Source of the DNA: Polaromonas sp.
GTDB lineage: Bacteria > Pseudomonadota > Gammaproteobacteria > Burkholderiales > Burkholderiaceae_C
Length of the DNA: 7,193 nt
Direction: 5' to 3'
NCBI GenBank assembly: GCA_023259235.1
Contig: JAHFQQ010000055.1
Coordinates: 3,442-10,634, forward strand
The notes beneath the pieces were generated by a model. The model did no database searches. It was not told the DNA's origin and saw nothing but the letters and a program-made list of their open reading frames with translations. Of this stretch, positions 1-6,419 are shown in pieces. The position numbers and the translations under genes are program-made. How positions within the stretch are numbered: position 1 is the first letter of the stretch; each line of letters opens with the position of its first letter.

Positions 1-905
1 GTAAACAGGTCGCGCTCCAGCGAAAGGCTGAGCTTGACGCGCCAGCTCCAGGCCACGCATTTGCGGATCAGATCGTCGGCCGCCCTGCCCTTGTGGCTCC
101 AGCCCAGATGCAGCGCGATTTTTCCTTCAGCAATACTGGGCTGGCCCGGCTCAGGCTGTTCGGGCAGCACCAGCCTGGCGTCCAGAATTTCCAGGCCACG
201 GCCACGGAACACGGCCAGCGCGCGGTGCGAAGGCACGCGGCCAATTGGTTCGCTGTAGTCAAAATAATCACGGAACCTTGCGTTCTCTGGCGCATTTTCA
301 TCCTTGCCAGTGACCAGTCTTGACGAGAACAAGCCTTCACTCCATAACCACTGCCGCAGCGACTGCACCAGCGCGGCGTCCTCGGCCCAGCGCTCGCTCA
401 GAATGTCGCGCACGCCGTCAAGCACGGCCTGCACGCACGTAAAGTCATCGCCGCTCGCATTCTTTTCTGCTTTCACATAGGCGATGGCTTCATCGTTCGG
501 GTTCAGTGACGGCTCGGCAAACAGCGCATCGGCGAGCGGTTCAATGCCCGCCTCACGCGCAATCTGGCCCTTGGTGCGGCGTTTCGGCTTGTAGGGCAGG
601 TACAAGTCTTCCAGGTCCTGCTTGGTGGCAGCCAATTCAATCGCGGCGCGCAATAAAGGCGTGAGCTTGCCCTGCTCCTGAATGCTTTTCAAAATGGCTT
701 CACGCCGGCCTTCGAGCTCGCGCAGATAGCTCAGGCGATATTCGAGTTCGCGCAATTGGATGTCGTCGAGCCCGCCGGTGGCTTCCTTGCGGTAGCGCGC
801 AATAAACGGTACGCTTGAGCCACCGTCGAGCAGCTCGACCGCTGCCTTGACCTGATGCGCCTGGGCCTTTATTTCGGCCGCAATCTGGCTGATGATTTTA
901 TGCAT
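1..905 (-). CDS. tex: RNA-binding transcriptional accessory protein Tex, N-terminal part (runs off left edge)
   Basis: Tex is a conserved cytoplasmic nucleic-acid-binding protein that acts on transcription and RNA metabolism. Reading minus from ATG 905-903 gives 301 intact codons to the window edge without a stop, so the frame is only 5'-complete; family members are usually about 770-790 residues. Visible hallmarks are the N-terminal helical region with FIARYRKE (34-41) and TGGLDD (43-48), the block DLYLPYKPKRRTK (100-112), and, further on, a segment reading FRDYFDYSEP then VPSHRALAVFRGR, which leads into the YqgF-like domain. The HhH and S1 domains lie outside. The start fits the usual N-terminus (MHKIISQIAAEI), but no clear Shine-Dalgarno sequence precedes it. 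It is divergent from the LapA-domain gene. Identification is firm; the full length is not visible. Confidence 0.95.
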   Translation of the reverse strand, partial: MHKIISQIAAEIKAQAHQVKAAVELLDGGSSVPFIARYRKEATGGLDDIQLRELEYRLSYLRELEGRREAILKSIQEQGKLTPLLRAAIELAATKQDLEDLYLPYKPKRRTKGQIAREAGIEPLADALFAEPSLNPNDEAIAYVKAEKNASGDDFTCVQAVLDGVRDILSERWAEDAALVQSLRQWLWSEGLFSSRLVTGKDENAPENARFRDYFDYSEPIGRVPSHRALAVFRGRGLEILDARLVLPEQPEPGQPSIAEGKIALHLGWSHKGRAADDLIRKCVAWSWRVKLSLSLERDLF

Positions 906-922
906 GCTGAAAAAGTGGATTG

Positions 923-934
923 GGCCCGAAGGCC
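923..934 (-). other. UUCG-tetraloop hairpin upstream of the tex start
   Basis: On the minus strand GGCC-TTCG-GGCC forms a perfect 4-bp stem closed by C(UUCG)G, an unusually stable RNA tetraloop. It lies 17 nt upstream of the tex ATG, and a second T5 run (914-910) lies between it and the start. With the hairpin at 948-980 it gives two successive stem-plus-T-run units in the tex leader. The short stem could arise by chance in GC-rich DNA. Confidence 0.4.
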
Positions 935-947
935 TGAAAAAGGAGCT

Positions 948-980
948 GGGTGAAGGCTGATAGAAACCAGCCTTCAACCC
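948..980 (-). other. Hairpin in the tex leader, terminator-like
   Basis: GGGTTGAAGGCTG (980-968) pairs with CAGCCTTCACCC (959-948) around an 8-nt loop, giving a 12-bp stem with one bulged T. Read toward tex it is followed, after 6 nt, by a run of five T (941-937). The T run is short and displaced from the stem, so this would be a weak intrinsic terminator or attenuator at best. On the plus strand the stem is followed by A6, which does not make a terminator. Whether tex transcripts include it depends on an unmapped promoter. Confidence 0.5.
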
Positions 981-1103
981 AAAAAACGGACATCAAGGGT
1001 CGGCATTGTCCCACAGCCCGAAAGTACCACGGCGCCTAAACTGCTTCATCGTTGCCGAGCCAATTTTCGACCCAATTCTTCAACACGTTCCGGGAGACGC
1101 AGC

Positions 1104-1592
1104 ATGCGCATTCGCACCATCGTATTCATTCTTGCCATCGTACTGGTCGCGGCTTTTGTTGCACTCAATCTGAATGAATTCATGCACGTCAGCGTGTTGA
1201 GCCTGGGCTTCACCACCATCGAGGTGTCGCTGGGCCTGGTGATGCTGGTGCTGCTTGGGGTTGCCACCGCCCTGTTCCTGGGCAGCGCGCTTTACATGCA
1301 AAGCACCAACCTGCTGGAGATGCGAAAGCATACGCGCGAGCTGAACGCCCAGCGCGAACTGGCCGACAAGGCCGAAGCCTCGCGCTTTACCGAATTACAG
1401 AACTTTCTTGCCGCGCAAGCCGAAACCGAGAAACAACGGGAAGAAGCCACTGCCGCTGCCCTGACAGCGCAGTTTGCGCAGCAGCAGCAAGCGCTGATGG
1501 CCCGCATCGAACAGTCAGACAACACCACGGCAGCCTTCCTGGGGCAGCTTGAAGACAAACTCGAACGCCAAGCTGTGTCCAGCAAGACCTGA
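1104..1592 (+). CDS. LapA-domain (DUF1049-like) inner-membrane protein
   Basis: A 162-residue membrane protein whose first ~65 residues match the LapA domain layout: a short basic N-terminus (MRIRT), a first membrane segment at about 4-22, the motif NLNEFMHVSVLSLGF (22-36), then a second membrane segment at about 41-64. The remainder (about 68-155) is charged, rich in Ala, Gln and Glu, and probably a cytoplasmic coiled coil. E. coli LapA (YciS), about 100 residues, works with LapB in controlling lipopolysaccharide synthesis. No LapB-like TPR gene is visible here and the C-terminal extension is longer, so a LapA role should not be assumed. The start has GGGAG at 1092-1096, 7 nt upstream. A weak candidate promoter is TTGCCG (1052-1057), a 17-nt gap and ATTCTT (1075-1080). 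It converges on the histidine kinase gene; the 41-bp gap shows no clear terminator. Confidence 0.8.
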   Translation: MRIRTIVFILAIVLVAAFVALNLNEFMHVSVLSLGFTTIEVSLGLVMLVLLGVATALFLGSALYMQSTNLLEMRKHTRELNAQRELADKAEASRFTELQNFLAAQAETEKQREEATAAALTAQFAQQQQALMARIEQSDNTTAAFLGQLEDKLERQAVSSKT

Positions 1593-1633
1593 ACCGCGAT
1601 CAAATGCGCCTTGCGTCTGCTTAAGCGAATCCG

Positions 1634-3019
1634 TCACACCTTGTCCGCGGAGACCACATACGGTGGTTTAGCCAGTGGCACGAACACACAGACACGCAGG
1701 CCCGAATGCTTCACTTCGTCCGAGAAGCCCAGTTGAATCTCAGCGCCAATCCGGTCCGCGACTGCCTTGACGATGGAAAGGCCCAGACCTGACCCGACTT
1801 GATCGCTCCCGAGCGCACGATAAAACGGGTCAAACACCCGCTCCCGTTCGGCCACTTGAATACCTGGCCCAGAATCCTGGATTCTCAGTATTGCGGAGCC
1901 TTCCTTCGTGGTGACGGAAAGATCAACCCTGCCGCCATCCGGTGTGTAGCGAATGGCGTTATCGACCAGGTTCTTGACCACTGCCATCAAATCCAGCTCG
2001 TTGACCCAGAGTTGGGCGTCTTGCTCTCCTTCGACGCCCATGTCGATGTGCTTGTCGTCGGCCAACGGCATGAGGTCTTCCAGCACGCGGCGATAGACGC
2101 GCTGCACCGACACCGGCGACTCGGGCCGGTCGAGCGCAGCCTGCGCCTTGGCCAGGGTGAGAAGCTGATCCAGCAGGTTGCGGCCGCGCTCGATGCCCCG
2201 GCGCAATGTAATGAGGCGTTCTCGCGCAAGGTCCGGCATGTCTGCCTGGTCCAGCCGCTCCGCTTGCAGTGACAAGGCTGTCAACGGGGACCGAAGTTCG
2301 TGCGCCGCATCCGCGACAAACCGGCGCTGTGTCTCCATCGATTGGTCAACGCGGGCAAGCAGACGGTTGATTGCCACCACGAACGGGCGCACTTCGGCGG
2401 GAAGATGGGTCACCTCGACGGGATGTAACTCCTGTTCGGCACGCTGGTCGATTTCCGCCGACAACGAAGCGATGGGCCGGAACATCTTGCGCACAAGGTC
2501 AGCCACGATCAAAAGCAGGATGGGAACCAGGATCAAAAACGGCATCAAGGTGCGCAAGGCGCTGTCGCGTGCAATTTCATCACGAACGCCGGTTTCCTGC
2601 GCAACGGCAATCTGCTCGCCACTGGACGTTGTTTTGACCATCACACGAAACGGCTCGCCGTTCACATCAAGCGTATGCAGGCCATCGGACAGCGTGAGCG
2701 GTAGTGGCAACGGTGCTCCTGCATCGCCCTTCCCGGCCGCCTTGCTGCCATCTGCGAGATACTGGACGATGACGCGGGATTCTTCATCGCTGTCTTTGGC
2801 GCGGCCATCGTCTCCAGGATGTGCAAGCGGGAGGTGTTGCCGATCAAACAGCGCCGCAACCTGGCGCAGCATGTCGTCTTGCAGTTCGTGCGCCTCGTTG
2901 AATGCTGATACGAAAGAAAATATGCCAGCCACCAGCGCAATGACCAAAATGGCCAGCGACAGCAAAAAAGACAATTTGAGCTGAACCGACTCGTTCAGGC
3001 GCTTTTTGAAACCATCCAT
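1634..3019 (-). CDS. Two-component sensor histidine kinase, QseC/TctE/PmrB-like
   Basis: A 461-residue inner-membrane sensor kinase. Membrane segments lie at about 15-38 and 157-174, enclosing a periplasmic domain of about 118 residues whose layout resembles the 2CSK_N sensor domain. A HAMP-like linker follows (about 175-228), then the dimerisation and phosphoacceptor helix with H240 in DAAHELRSPL. The ATPase domain has the N box (N350 and N354 in NLVDNAIRY), G1 DSGPG (382-386), an F box FDPFYR (396-401) and G2 GSGLGLSI (409-416), so all catalytic elements are present. The periplasmic domain holds an acidic cluster (D76, D78, E79, E80). The start at 3019 has AGGGGGG (3030-3024) 4 nt upstream. 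The gene overlaps the response regulator 3' end by 25 nt, indicating translational coupling. It is the last gene of the cluster. The signal is unknown. Confidence 0.95.
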   Translation of the reverse strand: MDGFKKRLNESVQLKLSFLLSLAILVIALVAGIFSFVSAFNEAHELQDDMLRQVAALFDRQHLPLAHPGDDGRAKDSDEESRVIVQYLADGSKAAGKGDAGAPLPLPLTLSDGLHTLDVNGEPFRVMVKTTSSGEQIAVAQETGVRDEIARDSALRTLMPFLILVPILLLIVADLVRKMFRPIASLSAEIDQRAEQELHPVEVTHLPAEVRPFVVAINRLLARVDQSMETQRRFVADAAHELRSPLTALSLQAERLDQADMPDLARERLITLRRGIERGRNLLDQLLTLAKAQAALDRPESPVSVQRVYRRVLEDLMPLADDKHIDMGVEGEQDAQLWVNELDLMAVVKNLVDNAIRYTPDGGRVDLSVTTKEGSAILRIQDSGPGIQVAERERVFDPFYRALGSDQVGSGLGLSIVKAVADRIGAEIQLGFSDEVKHSGLRVCVFVPLAKPPYVVSADKV

Positions 3020-3660
3020 CCAGCCCCCCTGACATTTTTGATGATTTCGCTTCCCAGTTTGCGTCGCAATGCATGGATCAGGAATTCGACGGCGTTGCTT
3101 TCCACCTCTTCGCCCCAGCCGTAGATTCGGTCTTCCAGATCACTGCGGGAAAGAATGGCGCCAGGGCGTGCCAGCAAGGCTTGCAACAAGGCGAATTCAC
3201 GGTTGGAGAGTTGCATGGGAGCACGGTCGTTGACCGCTGCTTCCCGCGTTGCCTGATCGAGCAACACCACCCCGTTGCTGAGCACGGGCGTTGCGCTCCC
3301 TCCCTTGCGTCGTAGTACGGCGCGCATGCGGGCCAGCAGTTCGGCCATCTCAAAAGGCTTGAGCAAATAATCATCGGCCCCGCCATCCAGACCGCGCAGT
3401 CGATCATCGAGGCCGTCGCGGGCGGTGATGATGAGCAGGGGAACCGGGTTGTCCCTGGCGCGAATGCTGGTCAGTACGTCCAGCCCGTCCTTGCCGGGCA
3501 GGCCAAGATCGAGCAGCACCAGGTCATAGTGCTGGCAACCCAGTGTTGTAAGAGCGGTTTGGCCGTTTTTTACCCAGTCGGCGGCGTAAGAAGCGTCTTT
3601 CAGCGCCCCCTGGATGGCTTCGCCAATCATGGTGTCGTCTTCGACCAGCAATACCCGCAT
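2995..3660 (-). CDS. OmpR/PhoB-family response regulator, QseB/TctD-like
   Basis: A 221-residue DNA-binding response regulator, cognate to the kinase that overlaps its 3' end. The receiver domain (1-115) has the acidic pair D8-D9, phosphoacceptor D51 in LVLLDLGLP, T79 and K101 (LLKPFE). The C-terminal winged helix (about 125-221) contains LSNREFALLQALL, then SNAVEFLIHALRRKLGS and a final VRGAGWMV, where most relatives have Gly-Tyr rather than Gly-Trp. The frame is open to an ATG at 3684, but the start is placed at 3660 because GGAGGAG directly precedes it and family members begin MRVLLVEDD. The upstream DUF347 gene ends 25 nt before this start, so co-transcription is likely. Its DNA targets are unknown; autoregulation of the operon would be typical. 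Confidence 0.95.
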   Translation of the reverse strand: MRVLLVEDDTMIGEAIQGALKDASYAADWVKNGQTALTTLGCQHYDLVLLDLGLPGKDGLDVLTSIRARDNPVPLLIITARDGLDDRLRGLDGGADDYLLKPFEMAELLARMRAVLRRKGGSATPVLSNGVVLLDQATREAAVNDRAPMQLSNREFALLQALLARPGAILSRSDLEDRIYGWGEEVESNAVEFLIHALRRKLGSEIIKNVRGAGWMVSKSA

Positions 3661-3663
3661 TTC

Positions 3664-3669
3664 TCCTCC
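3664..3669 (-). promoter_or_regulatory. Shine-Dalgarno that fixes the response regulator start
   Basis: GGAGGA on the minus strand ends 3 nt before ATG 3660 (GGAGGAGAA-ATG). It is the strongest ribosome-binding site in the cluster and rules in favour of the internal ATG over the one at 3684. Confidence 0.8.
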
Positions 3670-3685
3670 AGAGAATATCGACAAT

Positions 3686-4444
3686 TCAATGCGTCGTTCT
3701 GGCAGCTCTGTGTTTGAACAACAAAATGCTGGTCAAAATGAAGGCGAATAGTGCCGCAGATGCTGAATAACGACTCAGGGCCAGCCCGCCCGCGCCGAGC
3801 GGCTTGTCCAGAAAATCGCCAACCACGGCGCCAAGAGGACGGGTCAGAACGAAGGCGGCCCAAAAAAGCAGGGTTCGCGATATATTTGTCCAATAGTAAG
3901 CGGCAGCGACCAACACCAGCAACCCGCCAAAGACGAGAGCGGCGCCGGTGTACCCGAGCCCGGCTGTACCCGCCGTCCAGTCGCCCAGTGCCGTCCCCAG
4001 CGTTTGGGAGAACATGATTGTCAGCCAGTAAAACATTTCCGCTTTGGGCGAACTGACTGTGCTGACTGAGACCGAGCCGAGTGTGCGATGCCAGATAAAG
4101 AATGAACCGAGCAGCAAGGCCAGAAGCAAGGTCGAGCCACCCGCGTACCCAATGCCCAGAGACCGGTCAGCGAAATCGGCCAGCGTCGTGCCGACCGTGG
4201 TGGTAGCGATGATCGTTGTCCAGTAGAGCAAGGGATGAAATTTTTTGGCCTTGATTTGTGCAAATACTGCCACCAAAAATACGACCAAGAAAATGCCTGT
4301 GCCAATCAGATAGCCCAGATTCATCGACATTGATACGGCATCGCCACCGGTTTCACCGAGCGTTGTTGCCGCTATTTTGATTACCCAGAACAGCAATGTG
4401 ACTTCTGGAACTTTGCTCAAAGCATTTTTTGTTGAGGTATCCAT
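3686..4444 (-). CDS. Four-repeat DUF347 (COG4705-like) membrane protein, paralogue 1
   Basis: A 252-residue polytopic membrane protein of unknown function. It has four tandem repeats of the DUF347 type, each about two membrane segments, so roughly eight in total. Each repeat carries an aromatic-Trp pair then Gly and Asp at fixed spacing: W20/G30/D35 (TTLGETGGD), W75/G85/D90 (TTVGTTLAD), W140/G150/D155 (QTLGTALGD) and W195/G205/D210 (RPLGAVVGD). Intervals between the Trp residues are 55, 65 and 55, suggesting two pairs of repeats. The N-terminus LSKVPEVTLLFWVIKI is nearly shared with the second paralogue encoded at 4953-5735. The start at 4444 lies 18 nt after the lipoprotein stop, with a modest GAGAAA upstream. 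The gene ends 25 nt before the response regulator start. A transport or sensing role is only a guess from the membrane acids and operon context. Confidence 0.9.
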   Translation of the reverse strand: MDTSTKNALSKVPEVTLLFWVIKIAATTLGETGGDAVSMSMNLGYLIGTGIFLVVFLVAVFAQIKAKKFHPLLYWTTIIATTTVGTTLADFADRSLGIGYAGGSTLLLALLLGSFFIWHRTLGSVSVSTVSSPKAEMFYWLTIMFSQTLGTALGDWTAGTAGLGYTGAALVFGGLLVLVAAAYYWTNISRTLLFWAAFVLTRPLGAVVGDFLDKPLGAGGLALSRYSASAALFAFILTSILLFKHRAARTTH

Positions 4445-4462
4445 ATTGATTTTTCTCGCAGG

Positions 4463-4909
4463 TTAGCGCTTCCCCTGGAGGGAGTCAAAAGTGGTCAGCA
4501 AGTCAGCCATCGCCTTCTTGCAGTCAGTTTGGTTGGGTGCGTCTGCACGCAGCGCGCTGAGGGCATGGTCAATGGACTTGTCGAGCACGTGCCAATCATC
4601 CGCTGCACGAGGCTTCAGGCCTGCTTCGGCCGAGTCCCAGGCGACCTCCAGATCCTTGATGCGCACCTTGGCCGCAGGTAGCTCGTCCTTGTCCACGAGG
4701 CTGGCAACATCGGCCGCAAGGCTGCGAAATGCAGACAAGTCCCCCAATTTGGAGGCTGTCTTTGCTTGTGGCCCGGCACTGGCTTGAGCCGGCGCACCAG
4801 CGCCAGCCGCGCCCGTATCGGCGGGCTTGGAGCAGGCAGTGGCAAGCGCCAAAAGAGCAATGGCCGCGACGGCGGCAACGGGACGAACGAGTGAATGAAG
4901 TTTGTTCAT
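4463..4909 (-). CDS. Small uncharacterised lipoprotein between two DUF347 genes
   Basis: A 148-residue predicted lipoprotein. The N-terminus has basic residues, a hydrophobic stretch (about 11-25) and a lipobox ending LATAC, with lipidated C26 followed by Ser-Lys; Ser at +2 suggests outer-membrane sorting. A flexible Ala/Gly/Pro/Gln linker spans about 29-50. A mostly helical domain (about 55-148) follows, with LAADVASLVDKDELPAAKVR, DLEVAWDSAEAGLKP (87-100), DDWHVLDKSID (104-114) and a second Cys at 130. I do not recognise a named family, though similar small domains may accompany DUF347 genes elsewhere. The start at 4909 begins the signal peptide; the longer frame from 5008 would overlap the upstream DUF347 gene by 56 nt. 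The Shine-Dalgarno is weak (AAGAAA). Gaps are 43 nt upstream and 18 nt downstream. Confidence 0.85.
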   Translation of the reverse strand: MNKLHSLVRPVAAVAAIALLALATACSKPADTGAAGAGAPAQASAGPQAKTASKLGDLSAFRSLAADVASLVDKDELPAAKVRIKDLEVAWDSAEAGLKPRAADDWHVLDKSIDHALSALRADAPNQTDCKKAMADLLTTFDSLQGKR

Positions 4910-4952
4910 GATATTTTCTTGCGTTGGTGGATGAAAGCGTGAGGGATGGCGC

Positions 4953-5735
4953 CTATTGGGCGATGGATGCTTTGCTGCCGGCGCCCACGCTGAACTGTGC
5001 AACGGCAACCAGCAGCGTAATCACGGTCAGAAATAGCGCGCTGGTCCACATGGCGCCCATGCCGAGGCCGCCATAGGTCTTGGCCTGCGTCAGCAAGTCG
5101 CCCAGCGAGGCTCCGAGGGGGCGCGTCACGATGTAGCCAATCCAGAAGGTCAGCACGGCGTTGCCGCCCAGGCGCCAGGCCGCATAGGTGATGGCGATCA
5201 GTGAGCCAAACGACACGGCGCCCCAAATAAAGCCAAGGCCAAGCGCCTCGGTCGCCAGGTCACCTGCAGCGGTGCCCAGGGAAAACGTACAGAGGATGGC
5301 TGCCCAGTAAAACAATTCCCTGCGCCGCGTGAAAATTTCATGGATGGACAAAGTGCGCTCCACCCCATGCCAGACCGCAAAAATTGCGGCAAGCATCACG
5401 GCAAACACCGACGTGCTGAAATACAGGCTCACGCCCAGTCCATCGGTAAGCAGGTCAGTAATCTGGGTGCCGACCACGCTGACCAGCACGACCGTAAGCC
5501 AGTAAATCCACGGCGTGTAGCGCCGCGTGCGCAACTGCATGAACAGGGCAACGGCGAGCAGCGTACCCATCATGGCACGGGTCACGCCTTGGCCGAGGCC
5601 GGCATTGACTGCCAGAAAGTCGGCGCCGGTTTCTCCGACCGTCGTGGACATGATCTTGATGACCCAGAACGAGAGCGCCACTTCGGGGACTTTATTGAGC
5701 CAGGTTGATGCGCAAGGCGTGGTCAGCGTAGTCAT
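4953..5735 (-). CDS. Four-repeat DUF347 (COG4705-like) membrane protein, paralogue 2
   Basis: A 260-residue paralogue of the protein at 3686-4444, of unknown function, with the same four-repeat membrane architecture. The repeat residues are W24/G34/D39 (TTVGETGAD), W79/G89/D94 (SVVGTQITD), W144/G154/D159 (FSLGTAAGD) and W198/G208/D213 (RPLGASLGD); the Trp spacing 55, 65, 54 almost copies paralogue 1. Shared blocks are NKVPEVALSFWVIKI near the start and VTRPLGA in repeat 4, while the loops and membrane helices have diverged widely. That points to an old duplication or separately acquired paralogues rather than a recent copy. The start is placed at 5735, with AGGAAA upstream. The frame stays open to 5930, but that would overlap the phosphatase gene by 119 nt and adds a non-membrane leader unlike the family. 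Confidence 0.9.
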   Translation of the reverse strand: MTTLTTPCASTWLNKVPEVALSFWVIKIMSTTVGETGADFLAVNAGLGQGVTRAMMGTLLAVALFMQLRTRRYTPWIYWLTVVLVSVVGTQITDLLTDGLGVSLYFSTSVFAVMLAAIFAVWHGVERTLSIHEIFTRRRELFYWAAILCTFSLGTAAGDLATEALGLGFIWGAVSFGSLIAITYAAWRLGGNAVLTFWIGYIVTRPLGASLGDLLTQAKTYGGLGMGAMWTSALFLTVITLLVAVAQFSVGAGSKASIAQ

Positions 5736-5743
5736 GGGGTTAT

Positions 5744-5749
5744 TTCCTG
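5744..5749 (-). promoter_or_regulatory. Shine-Dalgarno for DUF347 paralogue 2
   Basis: AGGAAA on the minus strand lies 8 nt upstream of ATG 5735-5733. It supports this start over the upstream in-frame ATG at 5930, which would place 65 extra residues before the conserved KVPEVALSFW region. Confidence 0.6.
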
Positions 5750-5773
5750 CAAAGGACGGGTTGTTCTTGCGGC

Positions 5774-5793
5774 AAGTCTGCCCGGCCAGACTT
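5774..5793 (-). other. Perfect inverted repeat between the phosphatase and DUF347 paralogue 2 genes
   Basis: AAGTCTG (5793-5787) and CAGACTT (5780-5774) form a perfect 7-bp stem with the 6-nt centre GCCGGG in the 76-nt spacer. No T run follows, so it is not a standard intrinsic terminator. It could be an mRNA-processing or stabilising hairpin, or a protein-binding palindrome upstream of the DUF347 gene. Confidence 0.5.
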
Positions 5794-5811
5794 AGGCCAG
5801 CCATAGGCCCA

Positions 5812-6408
5812 TCACTTGCGCACCCAGCCGGTCTGGATGAGTTTTCCGAAGAGGATGCGATGAAGACGGATGGCGCACCTGTAGGCGGCGGGCAAATACA
5901 GGTGCGCCGCACGAAAAGCCAGCCAGGCACTCAGCGCGGCGATCAGGGCTGCACCCGCCATGTCCAGCGGAAAGTGAACGCCAAGGTAAATGCGCGCCCA
6001 CGCCACCGGCAGTCCCAGCAGTGCCAGTGCCAGCCCGACCCTGCGCGGTCTGCGGTGTATCAGAAAGCTGAAGGCGACGGCCCACAGCAGCGTCAGGTGG
6101 TCGCTCGGAAACGACGAATCGGCCGCATGGGGAATCAGGGTATGTCCCAGACCGAGCATGAATGGACGTGGATGCGGCCAGCCCCATCCAATCATCTGGG
6201 CAATGAGCAAGCCCGCCGCAGCCGATGCAGTGGCTTCGAGCATCACCTTTCGGGTGCGCCCGCTACCGCGCAGCCAGCCGAACCCAATGATGGCCGGGAT
6301 CACCCAAATGGCGTACTCGGCAAAAAAGATGGCGCAGGCCAGCAGCAGCGTACCAGGGTGCTCTGGTGCATTGAGCCAGAGAAATAGTGCGTGGTTGAGG
6401 TTTTCCAT
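5812..6408 (-). CDS. ybjG: PAP2-family undecaprenyl-diphosphate phosphatase, YbjG/BcrC-like
   Basis: A 198-residue membrane phosphatase likely to convert undecaprenyl diphosphate to the monophosphate, recycling the carrier lipid for peptidoglycan and surface polysaccharide synthesis. The PAP2 motifs are clear: PHPRPF with R81-P82, SSFPSDH (98-104) with the catalytic-type His, and ARIYLGVHFPLD with R139, H145 and D149. From memory the N-terminus MENLN, the block HAADSSFPSDH and the C-terminal GWVRK closely parallel E. coli YbjG; both lack the lysine of the classical K-x6-RP motif. About five or six membrane segments are apparent. The start at 6408 matches the family N-terminus but has a poor Shine-Dalgarno, with a strong hairpin 11 nt upstream. 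The gene sits 55 nt after the PepSY gene. In enterobacteria ybjG has been linked to the PmrA/BasR regulon, which makes its position beside a two-component pair suggestive. Confidence 0.92.
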   Translation of the reverse strand: MENLNHALFLWLNAPEHPGTLLLACAIFFAEYAIWVIPAIIGFGWLRGSGRTRKVMLEATASAAAGLLIAQMIGWGWPHPRPFMLGLGHTLIPHAADSSFPSDHLTLLWAVAFSFLIHRRPRRVGLALALLGLPVAWARIYLGVHFPLDMAGAALIAALSAWLAFRAAHLYLPAAYRCAIRLHRILFGKLIQTGWVRK

Positions 6409-6419
6409 GCAGTCTGCGT

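Noticed and set aside
1593..1633. Possible bidirectional terminator between the LapA-domain gene and the kinase gene
   Set aside because: Only a short palindrome, GCTTAAGC (1619-1626), is visible; there is no GC-rich stem followed by a T run in either direction.
1799..2272. Plus-strand 157-codon frame antisense to the kinase ATPase domain
   Set aside because: Its content reads as the complement of conserved kinase motifs; no domain is present.
2178..2984. Long plus-strand open frame (268 codons) opposite the histidine kinase gene
   Set aside because: It is rich in Ser, Arg and Ala with no recognisable domain and lies wholly antisense to an intact kinase. Its composition is typical of a shadow frame in GC-rich DNA.
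4910..5008. N-terminal extension of the lipoprotein from the ATG at 5008
   Set aside because: It would overlap the end of the upstream DUF347 gene and displace the lipoprotein signal from the N-terminus.
5736..5930. N-terminal extension of DUF347 paralogue 2 from the ATG at 5930
   Set aside because: It would overlap the phosphatase gene by 119 nt and add 65 residues with no family resemblance; the ATG at 5735 has a Shine-Dalgarno.
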